This document shows, one piece after another, positions 12,949-21,196 of a stretch of 21,678 nucleotides of DNA. The DNA comes from Desulfobacteraceae bacterium (lineage in GTDB: Bacteria > Desulfobacterota > Desulfobacteria > Desulfobacterales > UBA11574): assembly GCA_029857875.1 (NCBI GenBank), contig JAOUGB010000002.1, forward strand, positions 1 to 21,678, read 5' to 3'. The position numbers and the translations under genes were made by a program. Position 1 is the stretch's first letter. Every line of letters starts with the position of its first letter. The notes beneath the pieces were generated by a model. That model saw only the letters and a list, made by a program, of their open reading frames with translations. It was not told where the DNA came from and made no database searches.

Positions 12949-15150
12949 TTATTTTTGAAACATCATCTGTATTCGTTTTTTTCTGGAATGGCGCCGCAGC
13001 CATACGAAAAGGCCCAGAAAAACCAGCAGTACCGGCAGTCCGGCAATATTAAACGTCTTGACAAAAGTTTTTGTCAGAGATCCGGTATCATTCAGGGGAT
13101 TAAAACTAAGCACCTTACTTCTCATAACGGCAATATTTTCTCGATGGCTCAAGGCATCAATCGTGTTCAAAATAAACATGTCATTGGGGCTATCGCCTTC
13201 AGGGTCCAGAACATTGTCTTTCAGCATTTCCGCCGATGCCATCAAGAAGATTTTGGCGGGCTTTCCCTTGGATATGGTTTCGCCCTGGCTTTTTATTTTC
13301 GCCATGTCAATTTGGGTCTTTTTCTCTGCCGGTTCGGACGTGCTTTCTTTTTTTTCCTGGGTATCTGTATTTTCATCCGGTGATTTTTTTTCCGGGATAG
13401 ATTTGCCGGCAAAATAGCTGGGAAACTCCCCTTCAACGATGTATGCCAATGGAAAACTCTGTTTTTCGTCATCCGAGGGGGGCGGTGGGAGAAACATGGG
13501 ATTTAGACTGATGTTTTTGCCTATCTCCCAGGATTTTTCAGAAGATGTAAAGAGCTTGACGGCTTTGAGGTTGTTTTTAGAAATCTGTGCCTCGTCCAGT
13601 TCCAGAGGGGATATTTTGACTGCAACCAGTCCCTTGATACTACGGATAAAATTTAGATCATGGTTGATATTTTTGTTTTTGATGATGGGGGCAAAGTATA
13701 TGGGTCTTTCACCACCTCCCATGTTGCTGGGGAGCCTTTGCTTATGACTATTTTCATCAAGCACATATGATTTTTTAACATGGATGCCATAATGCAACAG
13801 CAATTTGTCAAGTCCGGTATCCAGCGGCACATAGTTGGGACCCCGGTTCAATCCGAAGCCCTGCTGATTATTGGGGTTGATTTCTTTGAAAGCATCAATA
13901 AACAGTGCAAGATTGGTTCCTTTCATCAAGGCCTGATCGATCTGATAAAGTTCGTAATCGGAAAATTTTTCAGTCGGCCGCACGATCACCAGACAATTGA
14001 GGCTATCGGGAATAGACTGATCTTTTAGATCAATAGGCTTCAAACTGTAAGTCTTTGATATCAAATTTGAAAAGGTTGATATTTCATCCGGATTTTGTCG
14101 CCCCATGGGTGAAAAACTCGAAATACTTAGCGTGCCGTGTCCTGACAGATATCCAAGATCCTGGTTGATATTCACCAGGGTTTCCAAGTTGTTGTTAACG
14201 ATGTCTTCCAATTTATCAACATCCACCAGATCATACTGGGTTCCGATGATGGGAAGCCGGAGCACCTTTAACAAAGGTATTTTTCTGACTTTTTCTCCGT
14301 ATTCCATTACAAGACCGATCATTCCATTGCCGGCCGGGATGTTGCCTTCGGATAGATTTGGCCATTGAAGTTGCATCAAATTGTATTGTTTCCATAATGG
14401 TTCCTTTGACGGTTCCATAGAGGGGTCGATGTAAGTATATTCCAGTTTTCCAAAATTTTTGGTATTGAGGCGTTCAATGCTTTCTTTTAGTTTTGCGGGA
14501 TATTCAGGAATTTGGTTAAGGCCAATTAAAGGCGCGACGGATTTTAATGAAGAAGACAGAAATAGTATGACCTTTATTTTATCCTTCAAATTCAGTAATG
14601 CACTGATTTTATTGTTCAGCTTCTGTATTGCCGTTGTCAGTTTATACTCTAACCCATTGATGGAAGTAATGGTGGGAATCCGCTCAACCATATCACCGTG
14701 AATCAACACAAGCCCCATGTAGGCTTTTTTGAATTTTACCTCATCTTCTTCATAAACTTGAATCTGAACCGGATGTATACCGTAATTGTTCGCCAAGTTT
14801 TGATTTTCCTGAGTCAAAGCGTTGATCCCTTCGGCCTCGGGGCTGACATCATAGAATTTGTAGTTAAAATACGAATTGGCATGGATGGCATATTCTTCTA
14901 AAAGATCGTGTAAATATCGTTCTGTATTGTTGTGCGGTGCGGGCAGGTTTTTTGTAAAAAAGACGTTGATGGTCAACGGTTCGGAAAGGGTGGACACCAC
15001 CTTTTTACTGGCCTCGGATATTGAATAAATGCTGTTTTCGGTAAGATCGATTCTAAAGAAGAGTGTCATCCCCGCCACATTGATGAGGACAATGATGACC
15101 AGATAAATAGAAAGTTTGATATATTTTGCATATCGTTTCTGAATGCTCAT
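12949..15150 (-). CDS. gldG: GldG-type ABC system protein (large extracytoplasmic subunit)
   Basis: 733 residues. An N-terminal membrane helix (about 12-32) precedes LTENSIYSISEASKKVVSTLSEPLTINVFFTKNLP, the entry motif of GldG/ABC_transp_aux proteins. A large extracytoplasmic domain follows, including LGYLSGHGTLS and SLNCLVIVRPTEKFSDYELYQIDQALMKG. A low-complexity linker rich in Glu, Lys, Thr and Ser (about 605-640) and a C-terminal helix with basic tail (GLPVLLVFLGLFVWLRRHSRKKRI) complete it. GldG works with the GldA ATPase and GldF permease; in Bacteroidetes the set is tied to gliding, but similar sets occur in non-gliding bacteria with unknown cargo. ATG 15150 has AGGAG 6 nt upstream and lies 10 nt after the permease stop. 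The C-terminal Lys/Arg tail suggests a cytoplasmic end. Confidence 0.88.
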   Translation of the reverse strand: MSIQKRYAKYIKLSIYLVIIVLINVAGMTLFFRIDLTENSIYSISEASKKVVSTLSEPLTINVFFTKNLPAPHNNTERYLHDLLEEYAIHANSYFNYKFYDVSPEAEGINALTQENQNLANNYGIHPVQIQVYEEDEVKFKKAYMGLVLIHGDMVERIPTITSINGLEYKLTTAIQKLNNKISALLNLKDKIKVILFLSSSLKSVAPLIGLNQIPEYPAKLKESIERLNTKNFGKLEYTYIDPSMEPSKEPLWKQYNLMQLQWPNLSEGNIPAGNGMIGLVMEYGEKVRKIPLLKVLRLPIIGTQYDLVDVDKLEDIVNNNLETLVNINQDLGYLSGHGTLSISSFSPMGRQNPDEISTFSNLISKTYSLKPIDLKDQSIPDSLNCLVIVRPTEKFSDYELYQIDQALMKGTNLALFIDAFKEINPNNQQGFGLNRGPNYVPLDTGLDKLLLHYGIHVKKSYVLDENSHKQRLPSNMGGGERPIYFAPIIKNKNINHDLNFIRSIKGLVAVKISPLELDEAQISKNNLKAVKLFTSSEKSWEIGKNISLNPMFLPPPPSDDEKQSFPLAYIVEGEFPSYFAGKSIPEKKSPDENTDTQEKKESTSEPAEKKTQIDMAKIKSQGETISKGKPAKIFLMASAEMLKDNVLDPEGDSPNDMFILNTIDALSHRENIAVMRSKVLSFNPLNDTGSLTKTFVKTFNIAGLPVLLVFLGLFVWLRRHSRKKRIQMMFQK

Positions 15151-15160
15151 TTTAAGCTCC

Positions 15161-15865
15161 TTAATTTTTTCCCCGCATGGCCAGGTGAGTGCTGTAAAGT
15201 CCGATGAACACGACACTTAAAAAATAGATGACATCTCTCGAATCAATAATCCCTTTGGAGATGTTCTTGAAATGAAAATCGGCGCCGAGATAACCGATGA
15301 CACCGAGCAGTGTCCGGGGAAAGAAGAAAAGCATTTTATCGATCAACGTGAGGGTAAAGCAGATGGTCATACCGACTATAAATGCGATGATCTGGTTGCG
15401 TGTCAACGAGGAAGCAAACAAACCCACTGCAACAAACGATGCACCCAGTAAAACAGCACCTAAGTAGCCGCCGGCCACAGGTCCCCAGTCGAGCTGGCCC
15501 ATAAAGGCGATACATATCGGATAGGCAAAGGTCGGGACCAGAGCGACAGCCACAAACAGAACACCGGCTAAAAATTTACCTAAAAGGATATCCGTAAATG
15601 TTACCGGAAGGGTAAGAAGTATTTCATAGGAACCCACATTCAGCTCTTCGGAAAAGAGCCTCATGGTCACCGCCGGAATCAAAAAGGAAAATGTAATAGG
15701 AAGCAGATTAAAAAAATTTCTCAGGTCCGCCTGGTTGTAATAGAAAAATGTCGTAAAAAAGAACCACCCGGTCACCAGCAGAAAAATAGAGATGACGATA
15801 TAGGCAATGGGAGATATGAAATAGTCTTTTAACTCTTTATTGCAGATACGGATCGCCTGTTGCAT
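15161..15865 (-). CDS. ABC-2 type permease (GldF-like)
   Basis: 234 residues with six hydrophobic segments (about 17-38, 52-70, 97-118, 129-151, 160-180, 208-226), the ABC-2 fold. The opening KELKDYFISPIAYIVISIFLLVTGWFFF is typical of permeases partnered with GldG. FSEELNVGSYEILLTLPVTFTDILLGKF is the cytoplasmic coupling segment that contacts the ATPase. ATG 15865 has AAGGAGG 6 nt upstream, and only one base separates it from the stop of the ATPase gene, so expression is tightly coupled. It should form the membrane channel of the gld-like complex; the substrate is unknown. Confidence 0.88.
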   Translation of the reverse strand: MQQAIRICNKELKDYFISPIAYIVISIFLLVTGWFFFTTFFYYNQADLRNFFNLLPITFSFLIPAVTMRLFSEELNVGSYEILLTLPVTFTDILLGKFLAGVLFVAVALVPTFAYPICIAFMGQLDWGPVAGGYLGAVLLGASFVAVGLFASSLTRNQIIAFIVGMTICFTLTLIDKMLFFFPRTLLGVIGYLGADFHFKNISKGIIDSRDVIYFLSVVFIGLYSTHLAMRGKN

Positions 15866-15866
15866 A

Positions 15867-16805
15867 TCAGTCCTCCTTGGTCAGCTCGCGAAATACGGTC
15901 TCTAATGTTTTGGTTTCCTGGTGAAACTCAATGAGAATCCAGGATGTTTGTTTGATGGTTTGATAAATGGTTTCTCTCAAATCTATTGCTGATTCACACG
16001 TAAGCCGTATGCTAAGGTTGCCGTTTTGTGCTTCATGAATGCTTTGGATTTTTTTGACACCCTCGATCCTGCTGAGTTGTTCGTTCACATCTTGAAAATC
16101 GGCATTCAGCAGGTCTAAATGGATGAAATATTTTTGACCGGCAGACTGCTTGAGATTTTCCATAATATCGTCTGCAACGATCTTGCCTCTGTTGATGATT
16201 ACCACTCGATTACAGGTGGCTTCCACTTCACTCAAGATGTGAGTGGATAGAATGACGGTTTTCTCTTTTCCGATTTTTCGAATGATGTTACGTATTTCTA
16301 CAATCTGGTTCGGATCCAAACCTGATGTGGGCTCATCCAGTATCAGGATTTCCGGATCGGTCATCATGGCGTGGGCCAGACCCACTCGCTGATTCAAGCC
16401 TTTGGAGAGTTCATTGATACTCCGATGCATAATTTCATCCAATCCGCATAAATTAACCAGTTGTCGAATCCTGGAGATTCTTTGGTTTTTGTCCATTCCC
16501 CGAATTCTGGCAACATAGTCTAAATAATCAAAGACCAGCATGCTGTGGTATAATGGCGCCGATTCCGGCAAATACCCCATCAACTTTTTGATTTCTAAAA
16601 GATGCTCATCCAGCGAGTAGTCCTTGACGCGAATGGTTCCGGAAGTGGGCATAAAATAGCCTGTCAGCATCCTTAACGTCGTGGTTTTACCTGCGCCGTT
16701 GGGCCCTAAAAGACCGAGAATTTCCCCTTTTTTGATGTCGAAATTGATTTGATCCACAGCGCAGAAATCGTTGTAATATTTTGTCAAATTTTCAACATGG
16801 ATCAT
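15867..16805 (-). CDS. ABC transporter ATPase (GldA-like)
   Basis: 312-residue ATPase that powers the adjacent permease and GldG-type protein. Walker A GPNGAGKTT (34-42), signature LSKGLNQRVGLA, Walker B ILILDEPTSGLD and the switch region VILSTHILSEVE are all intact, so it should be active. The signature motif has SKG instead of SGG, as is common in ABC-2 drug/gld-type ATPases. A C-terminal extension (about 220-312) with an FIHLDLLNADFQDVNEQLSRIEGV fold is typical of this group. AAAGGA lies 8 nt before the ATG. It is the first gene of the minus-strand operon; a GTACAATTGTAC palindrome and a repeat copy lie upstream. Confidence 0.9.
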   Translation of the reverse strand: MIHVENLTKYYNDFCAVDQINFDIKKGEILGLLGPNGAGKTTTLRMLTGYFMPTSGTIRVKDYSLDEHLLEIKKLMGYLPESAPLYHSMLVFDYLDYVARIRGMDKNQRISRIRQLVNLCGLDEIMHRSINELSKGLNQRVGLAHAMMTDPEILILDEPTSGLDPNQIVEIRNIIRKIGKEKTVILSTHILSEVEATCNRVVIINRGKIVADDIMENLKQSAGQKYFIHLDLLNADFQDVNEQLSRIEGVKKIQSIHEAQNGNLSIRLTCESAIDLRETIYQTIKQTSWILIEFHQETKTLETVFRELTKED

Positions 16806-16869
16806 GGTTTTTCCTTTCTCTTTGACACTTAGTACTCAGATTCGTAAGTTCTATGACGTATTTTTGAAA

Positions 16870-16881
16870 GTACAATTGTAC
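16870..16881. promoter_or_regulatory. Perfect palindrome GTACAATTGTAC upstream of the ABC ATPase gene
   Basis: A 12-bp perfect dyad lies about 65 nt before the ATPase start codon, in the expected promoter zone of the minus-strand operon. It could be an operator for a dimeric regulator. I could not place a convincing -35/-10 pair around it, so confidence is low. Confidence 0.35.
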
Positions 16882-16901
16882 CGTATAAGCTGAAGCCCAA
16901 A

Positions 16902-17034
16902 AGTTTGAAGTTTGAAGTGCCTAAAGTGAGCTAAAGTTGAGGAACGCGCTTTTAGCGCAATCATTTATAATTAAAATTGATAGAATACCTTAACTTTAGG
17001 CACTTTAGTTCACTTTAGGCACTTTACACTTTCC
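16902..17034. repeat. Inverted-repeat element, copy B (CTTTAGGCACTTTA family)
   Basis: The left arm (16911-16940) reads TTTGAAGTGCCTAAAGTGAG then CTAAAGTTGA. The right arm (16991-17030) reads TAACTTTAGGCACTTTAG then TTCACTTTAGGCACTTTACA, its approximate inverse complement. The centre has a GCGC(TTTTA)GCGC mini-hairpin. It matches copy A (12758-12882) in both arms but not in the centre. It lies upstream of the ABC ATPase gene. Confidence 0.8.
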
Positions 17035-17188
17035 CATATATAGAATGAGTAAACCAAGTTATAAATACGTTACAGTATTTAAGAATAGGTGCACTAAGAC
17101 AAAAAATGGTTTTTTCAATATTTGTCTTTTAGAAACATTTGTCGAGTTCATCAACCTAAAATTTTGTTTTTTTCAGATTTGGCAAATT

Positions 17189-17524
17189 TCAAATGATACT
17201 TTGAACCAGCCAAAACAGCGCCATTCCAATGACGACGGTACCGCCTAAAGATTTGGTTTTCAGTGCAAAAATAAAGGTAGGTATTGCCACCCAGAGCTCG
17301 GGTTGCCAGAGGGACATATGTCGGGGCATGCCGTTGGTAACGAGTTCCGGCAAAAGTAGCGCACTGAGAATCGCCGCTGGAATCAGGTCGAGCCATTCGA
17401 CCAACCACCGGGGGAGATTACGCCGGGACAGCAACACCAGCGGGAACCAGCGCGGGACATAGGTCACCAGACCCATACCCAGGATGACCCACACAACCTT
17501 TTGATGAATTATCGTAACATCCAT
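17189..17524 (-). CDS. azlD: AzlD-type branched-chain amino acid transport subunit
   Basis: 111 residues, small hydrophobic subunit that pairs with AzlC to export branched-chain amino acids. Three to four membrane segments are visible, with the family hallmarks GLVTYVPRWFPL, PRWLVEWLDLIPAAILSALLLPEL and IPTFIFALKTKSLGGTVVIGMALFWL. ATG 17524 was chosen because the longer frame to 17773 overlaps azlC coding sequence and translates there to non-family sequence. The start lies inside the end of azlC (16-nt overlap), so translation is coupled. Length fits AzlD (about 105-115). Confidence 0.9.
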   Translation of the reverse strand: MDVTIIHQKVVWVILGMGLVTYVPRWFPLVLLSRRNLPRWLVEWLDLIPAAILSALLLPELVTNGMPRHMSLWQPELWVAIPTFIFALKTKSLGGTVVIGMALFWLVQSII

Positions 17525-18222
17525 TTTTTTATACCGAGTACCGTGGTGGCCGCAAATATGGAAGCCAGTACAATGTATGAACTGCCGGGAATAATCAAAG
17601 ACAGGATGACCGCCGTACCACCGGCGATAACCGCGGTGATCACATAGAAACGCCCTTTGAGCTGAAATATCAAAAGGCAGATAAACATTGCCGTTAGCGC
17701 GTAATCGATACCGAACGCACCTTCGTGGATGAATCGGCCGGTGTAACCACCGATGACGCTGCTGACGACCCATGCAATATTTGCCGTGTGATTCACCACC
17801 AGCGCCTGATCCAGGCTCCAGATTTTCTGGCTGAACCGGGTATGGTTGACGGCAAAACTTTCATCGGTAACACCATAGGCAAATAGGGACAGTTTTTTTC
17901 GGGTGGTGTTACCCATAAAAACCGCCAGAGACGAACTCATCAGTAAATGCCTCAGATTGACTGCAAATGTTGTAATAATAATTGAAACAGCCCCTGCACC
18001 GGCTGAAAGCATGGATACGGCAATAAACTGTGAGCTGCCGGCAAAAACCAAAATAGACATCAGCATGATCTCTATGGGATGAAGCCCGGCCTTTTGGGCC
18101 AGTACGCCGAAGGCAATGCCGATGGGAATATACCCGAGGCAAATGGGCCAGGCCGCCGACAGACCTTGTAAGATTGACGTCTTGAAATCATATTTTTTGG
18201 GGGGAGAAACAGAATCGGACAT
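17509..18222 (-). CDS. azlC: AzlC-type branched-chain amino acid exporter subunit
   Basis: 237 residues, the large subunit of the AzlCD exporter of branched-chain amino acids and analogues. The N-terminal LQGLSAAWPICLGYIPIGIAFGVLAQKAGL, then VFAGSSQFIAVSML and TFAVNLRHLLMSSSLA, are the AzlC signature motifs, in their usual order and within about 6-7 membrane segments. DESFAVNHTRF is the conserved central loop. The ribosome site before ATG 18222 is weak, but the N-terminus matches the family. It forms a two-gene operon with azlD. The 302-nt upstream gap is shared with the divergent zinc-ribbon gene, so regulatory sites for both are expected there. No lrp- or lysR-type regulator gene is adjacent. 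Confidence 0.92.
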   Translation of the reverse strand: MSDSVSPPKKYDFKTSILQGLSAAWPICLGYIPIGIAFGVLAQKAGLHPIEIMLMSILVFAGSSQFIAVSMLSAGAGAVSIIITTFAVNLRHLLMSSSLAVFMGNTTRKKLSLFAYGVTDESFAVNHTRFSQKIWSLDQALVVNHTANIAWVVSSVIGGYTGRFIHEGAFGIDYALTAMFICLLIFQLKGRFYVITAVIAGGTAVILSLIIPGSSYIVLASIFAATTVLGIKKWMLR

Positions 18223-18524
18223 TGTCTAGTCACATACTTTATAACTGTTTAAATTTGAATAGGCTGTAAATTTTTTATAAAAACTTGAGGTAAGTTCAAA
18301 ACCGAATATATTTCATTGGTAAACTCGTTTTGTCAATTGTTTTCTAATGTGTATAATGCATTGAGGGTGTAGGTGTTGAAATCAAGGCAATGTTTGACAA
18401 ACTGGATCTATTTATTATTTTTATACATAAAAGACGAGATTCGGAAGCCCGCACATGTTGTAGGTTCCATGAATTTAAAAAAATGAATTAAGCTCATCAA
18501 ATTTGAATAGAGAAGGGAAGAAAT
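18223..18524. other. Divergent intergenic region between azlC and the zinc-ribbon gene
   Basis: 302 A+T-rich nt. It contains a candidate plus-strand promoter at 18330-18357 and two copies of AAATTTGAATAG (18251-18262 and about 18499-18510) that may be coincidental. A 33-codon ORF at 18390-18491 has a poorly spaced ribosome site and is not called. Confidence 0.5.
18330..18357 (+). promoter_or_regulatory. Candidate sigma-70 promoter
   Basis: TTGTCA (18330-18335), a 16-nt spacer and TATAAT (18352-18357) match the vegetative promoter consensus well. It would drive the zinc-ribbon gene with a leader of about 160 nt. Confidence 0.5.
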
Positions 18525-18707
18525 ATGAAAACTGACACCGATTATAAAAATGATGCGATTGACCTTAGATGCCCGGAATGTCGCGCACAGTTAAAGGAAC
18601 GGAGATCGCGTACACCGGATAAATGCGAGATGATTTGCGGTGGGTGCGGACAAAGTTTTGATGTGTGTGACCTTGAAACCCTGGATGCATTGAAACAACA
18701 GTCTTAA
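18525..18707 (+). CDS. Small zinc-ribbon protein, 60 residues
   Basis: Short soluble protein with one four-cysteine zinc ribbon: CPEC (Cys16, Cys19) and CGGC (Cys38, Cys41), with two further cysteines at 34 and 48. The pattern is like FmdB-type or general regulatory zinc ribbons but too short to place. GAAGGGAAG lies 5-6 nt before the ATG, a good ribosome site, which supports that it is real. It converges on the response-regulator gene with only 6 nt between the two stops. Function unknown; DNA, RNA or protein binding is possible. Confidence 0.72.
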   Translation: MKTDTDYKNDAIDLRCPECRAQLKERRSRTPDKCEMICGGCGQSFDVCDLETLDALKQQS

Positions 18708-18713
18708 ATAGGA

Positions 18714-19079
18714 TTATTCCAGAAGTTCCTCAATGGCTTTTAACAGTTCGGGCAGTTCGATGGGCTTGGTTAATGTTCGCTGTGCCCCAAACATTTTGGC
18801 CAAATGTAAATAATCCTGTGGCCCTAATCGACCGCCCCCTGAAATGGCGATGATTTTAATGTCCGGAAAGTCTTTCTTCAACTCCTGGATGGTCTCAATT
18901 CCATCTTTTTCCGGCATAATGAGATCCGTGATAATGAGATCCGTGGGGTTCTTCCGATACAGCTTTACCCCCTCTTTACCGTCAGAAGCTTCGATAACCT
19001 CATATCCATTTCGCTCTATCATTTTTCGGAGCATTGTCCGAAACTGAATATCATCATCTATGATAAGAATATTTGCCAT
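18714..19079 (-). CDS. Single-domain response regulator (CheY-like receiver)
   Basis: 121 residues, a stand-alone receiver domain with no output domain. The acidic pocket IIDDD (Asp8-10), the phospho-acceptor Asp52 in LIITDLIMPEKDG, Ser80 in IAISGGG and Lys105 in TLTKPIEL are all in place, so it should be phosphorylatable. The SGGG...YLHLAKMFGAQRTLTKP pattern is common in orphan receivers of Desulfobacterota. No histidine kinase lies nearby, so its partner is elsewhere. Such proteins act in phosphorelays or bind a target directly. The ribosome site is weak. Upstream is a 147-nt inverted repeat. Confidence 0.92.
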   Translation of the reverse strand: MANILIIDDDIQFRTMLRKMIERNGYEVIEASDGKEGVKLYRKNPTDLIITDLIMPEKDGIETIQELKKDFPDIKIIAISGGGRLGPQDYLHLAKMFGAQRTLTKPIELPELLKAIEELLE

Positions 19080-19141
19080 TACTTATTTTTTCCTATTTCA
19101 TCGGTTTCGTGGCGCGTAAAGGTTTATTTTTGAAATATGAT

Positions 19142-19288
19142 TACAAGCCATCTCAAAAACACATCTAACGCCCAATTACAGCGTTTCGAGCCTCTTCAAA
19201 ATGCTCACATACTCCCATGTATGCTCCGCTTTTTCATCGGCTCGCGCCTTGTCCTTGAACGTAATCTGCATTTTTGAGATGGCTTGTA
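19142..19288. repeat. 147-nt element with 18-bp perfect terminal inverted repeats
   Basis: Arms 19142-19159 and 19271-19288 are exact inverse complements over 18 bp. Interior dyads include CGAGCC (19187-19192) with GGCTCG, and an ACATAC/ATGTAT pair near 19207-19225. The interior (on the minus strand, an AAGCGGAGCATACATGGGAG core) resembles an intergenic repeat I recall from Desulfobacterales. It lies in the 360-nt gap between the response regulator and tupC; the rest of that gap, 19289-19439, shows no gene. Confidence 0.8.
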
Positions 19289-19439
19289 GATGGAGTGTCT
19301 TTTTAATTTAACAATCATATTCAAGATTTAATACCATAATAATAACCATATCAGACTTATAGTCAAATGTAAAATTTATAAAAAATAGAACAAAAGGGCA
19401 TATTTGTGAAATGACAGAAATGGATGATGTTATTTCGGG

Positions 19440-20444
19440 CTAAAAGATATCGATACTCTCTACCGGGCAGGTTACCCAGACGTCGTCGCCGATGCCCATT
19501 TCATGACGGTTGAATGAATCTTTGGGGATCAATACATTTAAAGGTATTCCGGCATCAACCAGAACACGGACATTGAACTGTTCCTGGTTCAGCTGAATGA
19601 TCTTACCTTTTCGGGTGTTTTCTTCGGTACTGCATTTGTTTTGGCTGATCCTGACCTTTCCGGGTGAAATGGATATCCGCGCCCGGCCTGTTTTTTCAGA
19701 TCGTGTCCTTAATTTAAATCCGTTGGGAAGCATGCAGTATTGGTGACCGTCTGTGCCGGTCTCGATGAGGGCGCTGAAGATATTTTCATATATGGATTTT
19801 GCAACCTTCCCCTCAAAGAGAAATATAGTTTCATCTGCAAGCCTTGATGTCTGAACCACATCATGGGTGGTGAAAACAACTGAAATGCTTTTTATCTGAT
19901 TGATCTCCCGGATGATGCGTTCTATGGTAATCTGATTTTCAACATCAACACTGCTCATAGGCTCATCCAAGAGAATGACTTCCGGGGAACAGGCCAGTGC
20001 CCGCGCAATGGCCACCCGCTGGGTTTGACCGCCGGAAAGGGTGTGTGCTCTTGCATCCCTGAACGATGCCATGCCCACCAGCTCCAGCAATTCATCAACT
20101 ATTTCGCTTCTTCTTTCTTGGGGTGTGCTTCTGATCTTGAGGGGGAAATCTATGTTTTTATAAACCGTCGTGGTAAAGAGGATGGGGTGTTGCTGAACAA
20201 GCACCACCTTGCGTCTCAGTTTCATCAGTCTGCCCATATTTGAATTGATTTGTTCCTTCTTGAACCAGATTTCACCGGAGGTTGGAGGCAAAAGAAAAGC
20301 CAGAATTTCAAGGAGTGTCGTTTTTCCTGAACCGTTGGGTCCAAGAAGCCCGATCACCTTACCTTTTTGAATAGAAAGGCGTTTGAGGTCTAAAACGGCC
20401 TGTTCATCGTAGGCCTTGATAATGTTCTTTAGCTGATAAAGCAT
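19440..20444 (-). CDS. tupC: Tungstate ABC transporter ATP-binding protein
   Basis: 334 residues, the ATPase of a tungstate/molybdate-type importer. Walker A GPNGSGKTT (35-43), Q-loop VLVQQHPILF, signature LSGGQTQRVAIARALA (from 135) and Walker B VILLDEPMSSVD are intact. After the ATPase core, a C-terminal TOBE-like domain (about 255-334; SPGKVRISQNKCS, GKIIQLNQEQFNVRVLVDAGIPLNVLIP) resembles the oxyanion-sensing domain of ModC-type proteins. ATG 20444 is chosen because it begins one base after the tupB stop; an upstream in-frame start at 20510 would overlap tupB coding sequence. Substrate is assigned mainly from the TupB partner; molybdate or tungstate cannot be told from the ATPase alone. 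Confidence 0.85.
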   Translation of the reverse strand: MLYQLKNIIKAYDEQAVLDLKRLSIQKGKVIGLLGPNGSGKTTLLEILAFLLPPTSGEIWFKKEQINSNMGRLMKLRRKVVLVQQHPILFTTTVYKNIDFPLKIRSTPQERRSEIVDELLELVGMASFRDARAHTLSGGQTQRVAIARALACSPEVILLDEPMSSVDVENQITIERIIREINQIKSISVVFTTHDVVQTSRLADETIFLFEGKVAKSIYENIFSALIETGTDGHQYCMLPNGFKLRTRSEKTGRARISISPGKVRISQNKCSTEENTRKGKIIQLNQEQFNVRVLVDAGIPLNVLIPKDSFNRHEMGIGDDVWVTCPVESIDIF

Positions 20445-20445
20445 C

Positions 20446-21147
20446 TTAATGATTTCCGCGTCCCTTGCCCTGAAAATAATTGCAAAAGATATTGACGGCA
20501 AAACTGACACTTAAGAGCACGAGTCCCAGGGCCACACTCAACACAAATTCCCCTTTGTCATATTCCAAGGCCATGGCCGTTGTCATGGTCCGGGTGAATC
20601 CTTTGGCATTACCGCCAAGCATCATGCTGATTCCTACTTCAGCGATGACTCTTCCAAACGCCATGACGGCGGCGGCCGTAATACCGAATCGTGCTTCACG
20701 GATGATCACCCATGCAGTTTGTCTGATATTTGCGCCAAGGGTCAAGGCGGTTTTCCGGTAACGATCGTCAATGCGGCTCACGGCGGAGATGGTCAGGGTG
20801 GTGACGATGGGAATAATAAGGATTATTTGGCCGATGATAATCGCTTTCTGGGTATAGAGAAGGTCATAGGTGCCGAAAACACCTCTTCTGGAAATAAAGG
20901 TATAGACAAACAAACCGATAACCACCGTGGGCAGAGCGAGCAGGGTATTCAGTATGGTGATGACCAGCCGTTTCCCTCGAAACTCAGAAAAGGCGATTAA
21001 GAACCCTGAAGGAACGCCCGCCAAACCCGCAATGAGAGTGGAGATGGAACTCACCTTCAAAGACACGCTGATAATCTCAAGCAGGTTGTGATCCAGTGTC
21101 CAGATCAGAAGCAGAGCCGAGAGAAAACTATCTGTCAAAAAATTCAT
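20446..21147 (-). CDS. tupB: Tungstate ABC transporter permease
   Basis: 233-residue permease with five to six membrane segments. SISTLIAGLAGVPSGFLIAFSEFRGKRL, NTLLALPTVVIGLFVYTFISRRGVFG and LLYTQKAIIIGQIILIIPIVTTLTISAV are strongly typical of TupB. The ATPase-contacting EAA loop is REARFGITAAAVMAFGRVIAEVG, and MMLGGNAKGFTRTMTTAMALEYDKGEF is the family's conserved C-terminal segment. It imports tungstate for tungsten or molybdenum pterin enzymes such as formate dehydrogenases and aldehyde oxidoreductases. No clear Shine-Dalgarno precedes ATG 21147. The substrate-binding gene normally sits just upstream; here 497 nt of non-coding sequence with an inserted element separates it from what looks like the end of tupA. 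Confidence 0.88.
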   Translation of the reverse strand: MNFLTDSFLSALLLIWTLDHNLLEIISVSLKVSSISTLIAGLAGVPSGFLIAFSEFRGKRLVITILNTLLALPTVVIGLFVYTFISRRGVFGTYDLLYTQKAIIIGQIILIIPIVTTLTISAVSRIDDRYRKTALTLGANIRQTAWVIIREARFGITAAAVMAFGRVIAEVGISMMLGGNAKGFTRTMTTAMALEYDKGEFVLSVALGLVLLSVSFAVNIFCNYFQGKGRGNH

Positions 21148-21196
21148 AAAAGCTATTTATTTCTTTTTAAGTATCCTTTTTTAATTAATCCATTAA

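Larger units (their letters stand above)
16806..17188. other. Gene-free region upstream of the gld-like operon
   Basis: 383 nt between the ATPase start and the azlD stop. It holds the palindrome at 16870-16881 and repeat copy B at 16902-17034. The remainder, 17035-17188, is A+T-rich with no ORF, no clear promoter and no convincing terminator for azlD. Confidence 0.6.

Noticed and set aside
17189..17773. Longer azlD frame starting at 17773
   Set aside because: Residues before position 17524 are the out-of-frame reading of azlC and have no AzlD resemblance.
18390..18491. 33-codon ORF upstream of the zinc-ribbon gene
   Set aside because: AAGG is only about 2 nt from the ATG and there is no supporting family or codon pattern.
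18251..18510. Direct repeat AAATTTGAATAG on both sides of the azlC/zinc-ribbon gap
   Set aside because: 12 nt of A+T-rich sequence in an A+T-rich region can recur by chance, and nothing with mobile-element features lies between.
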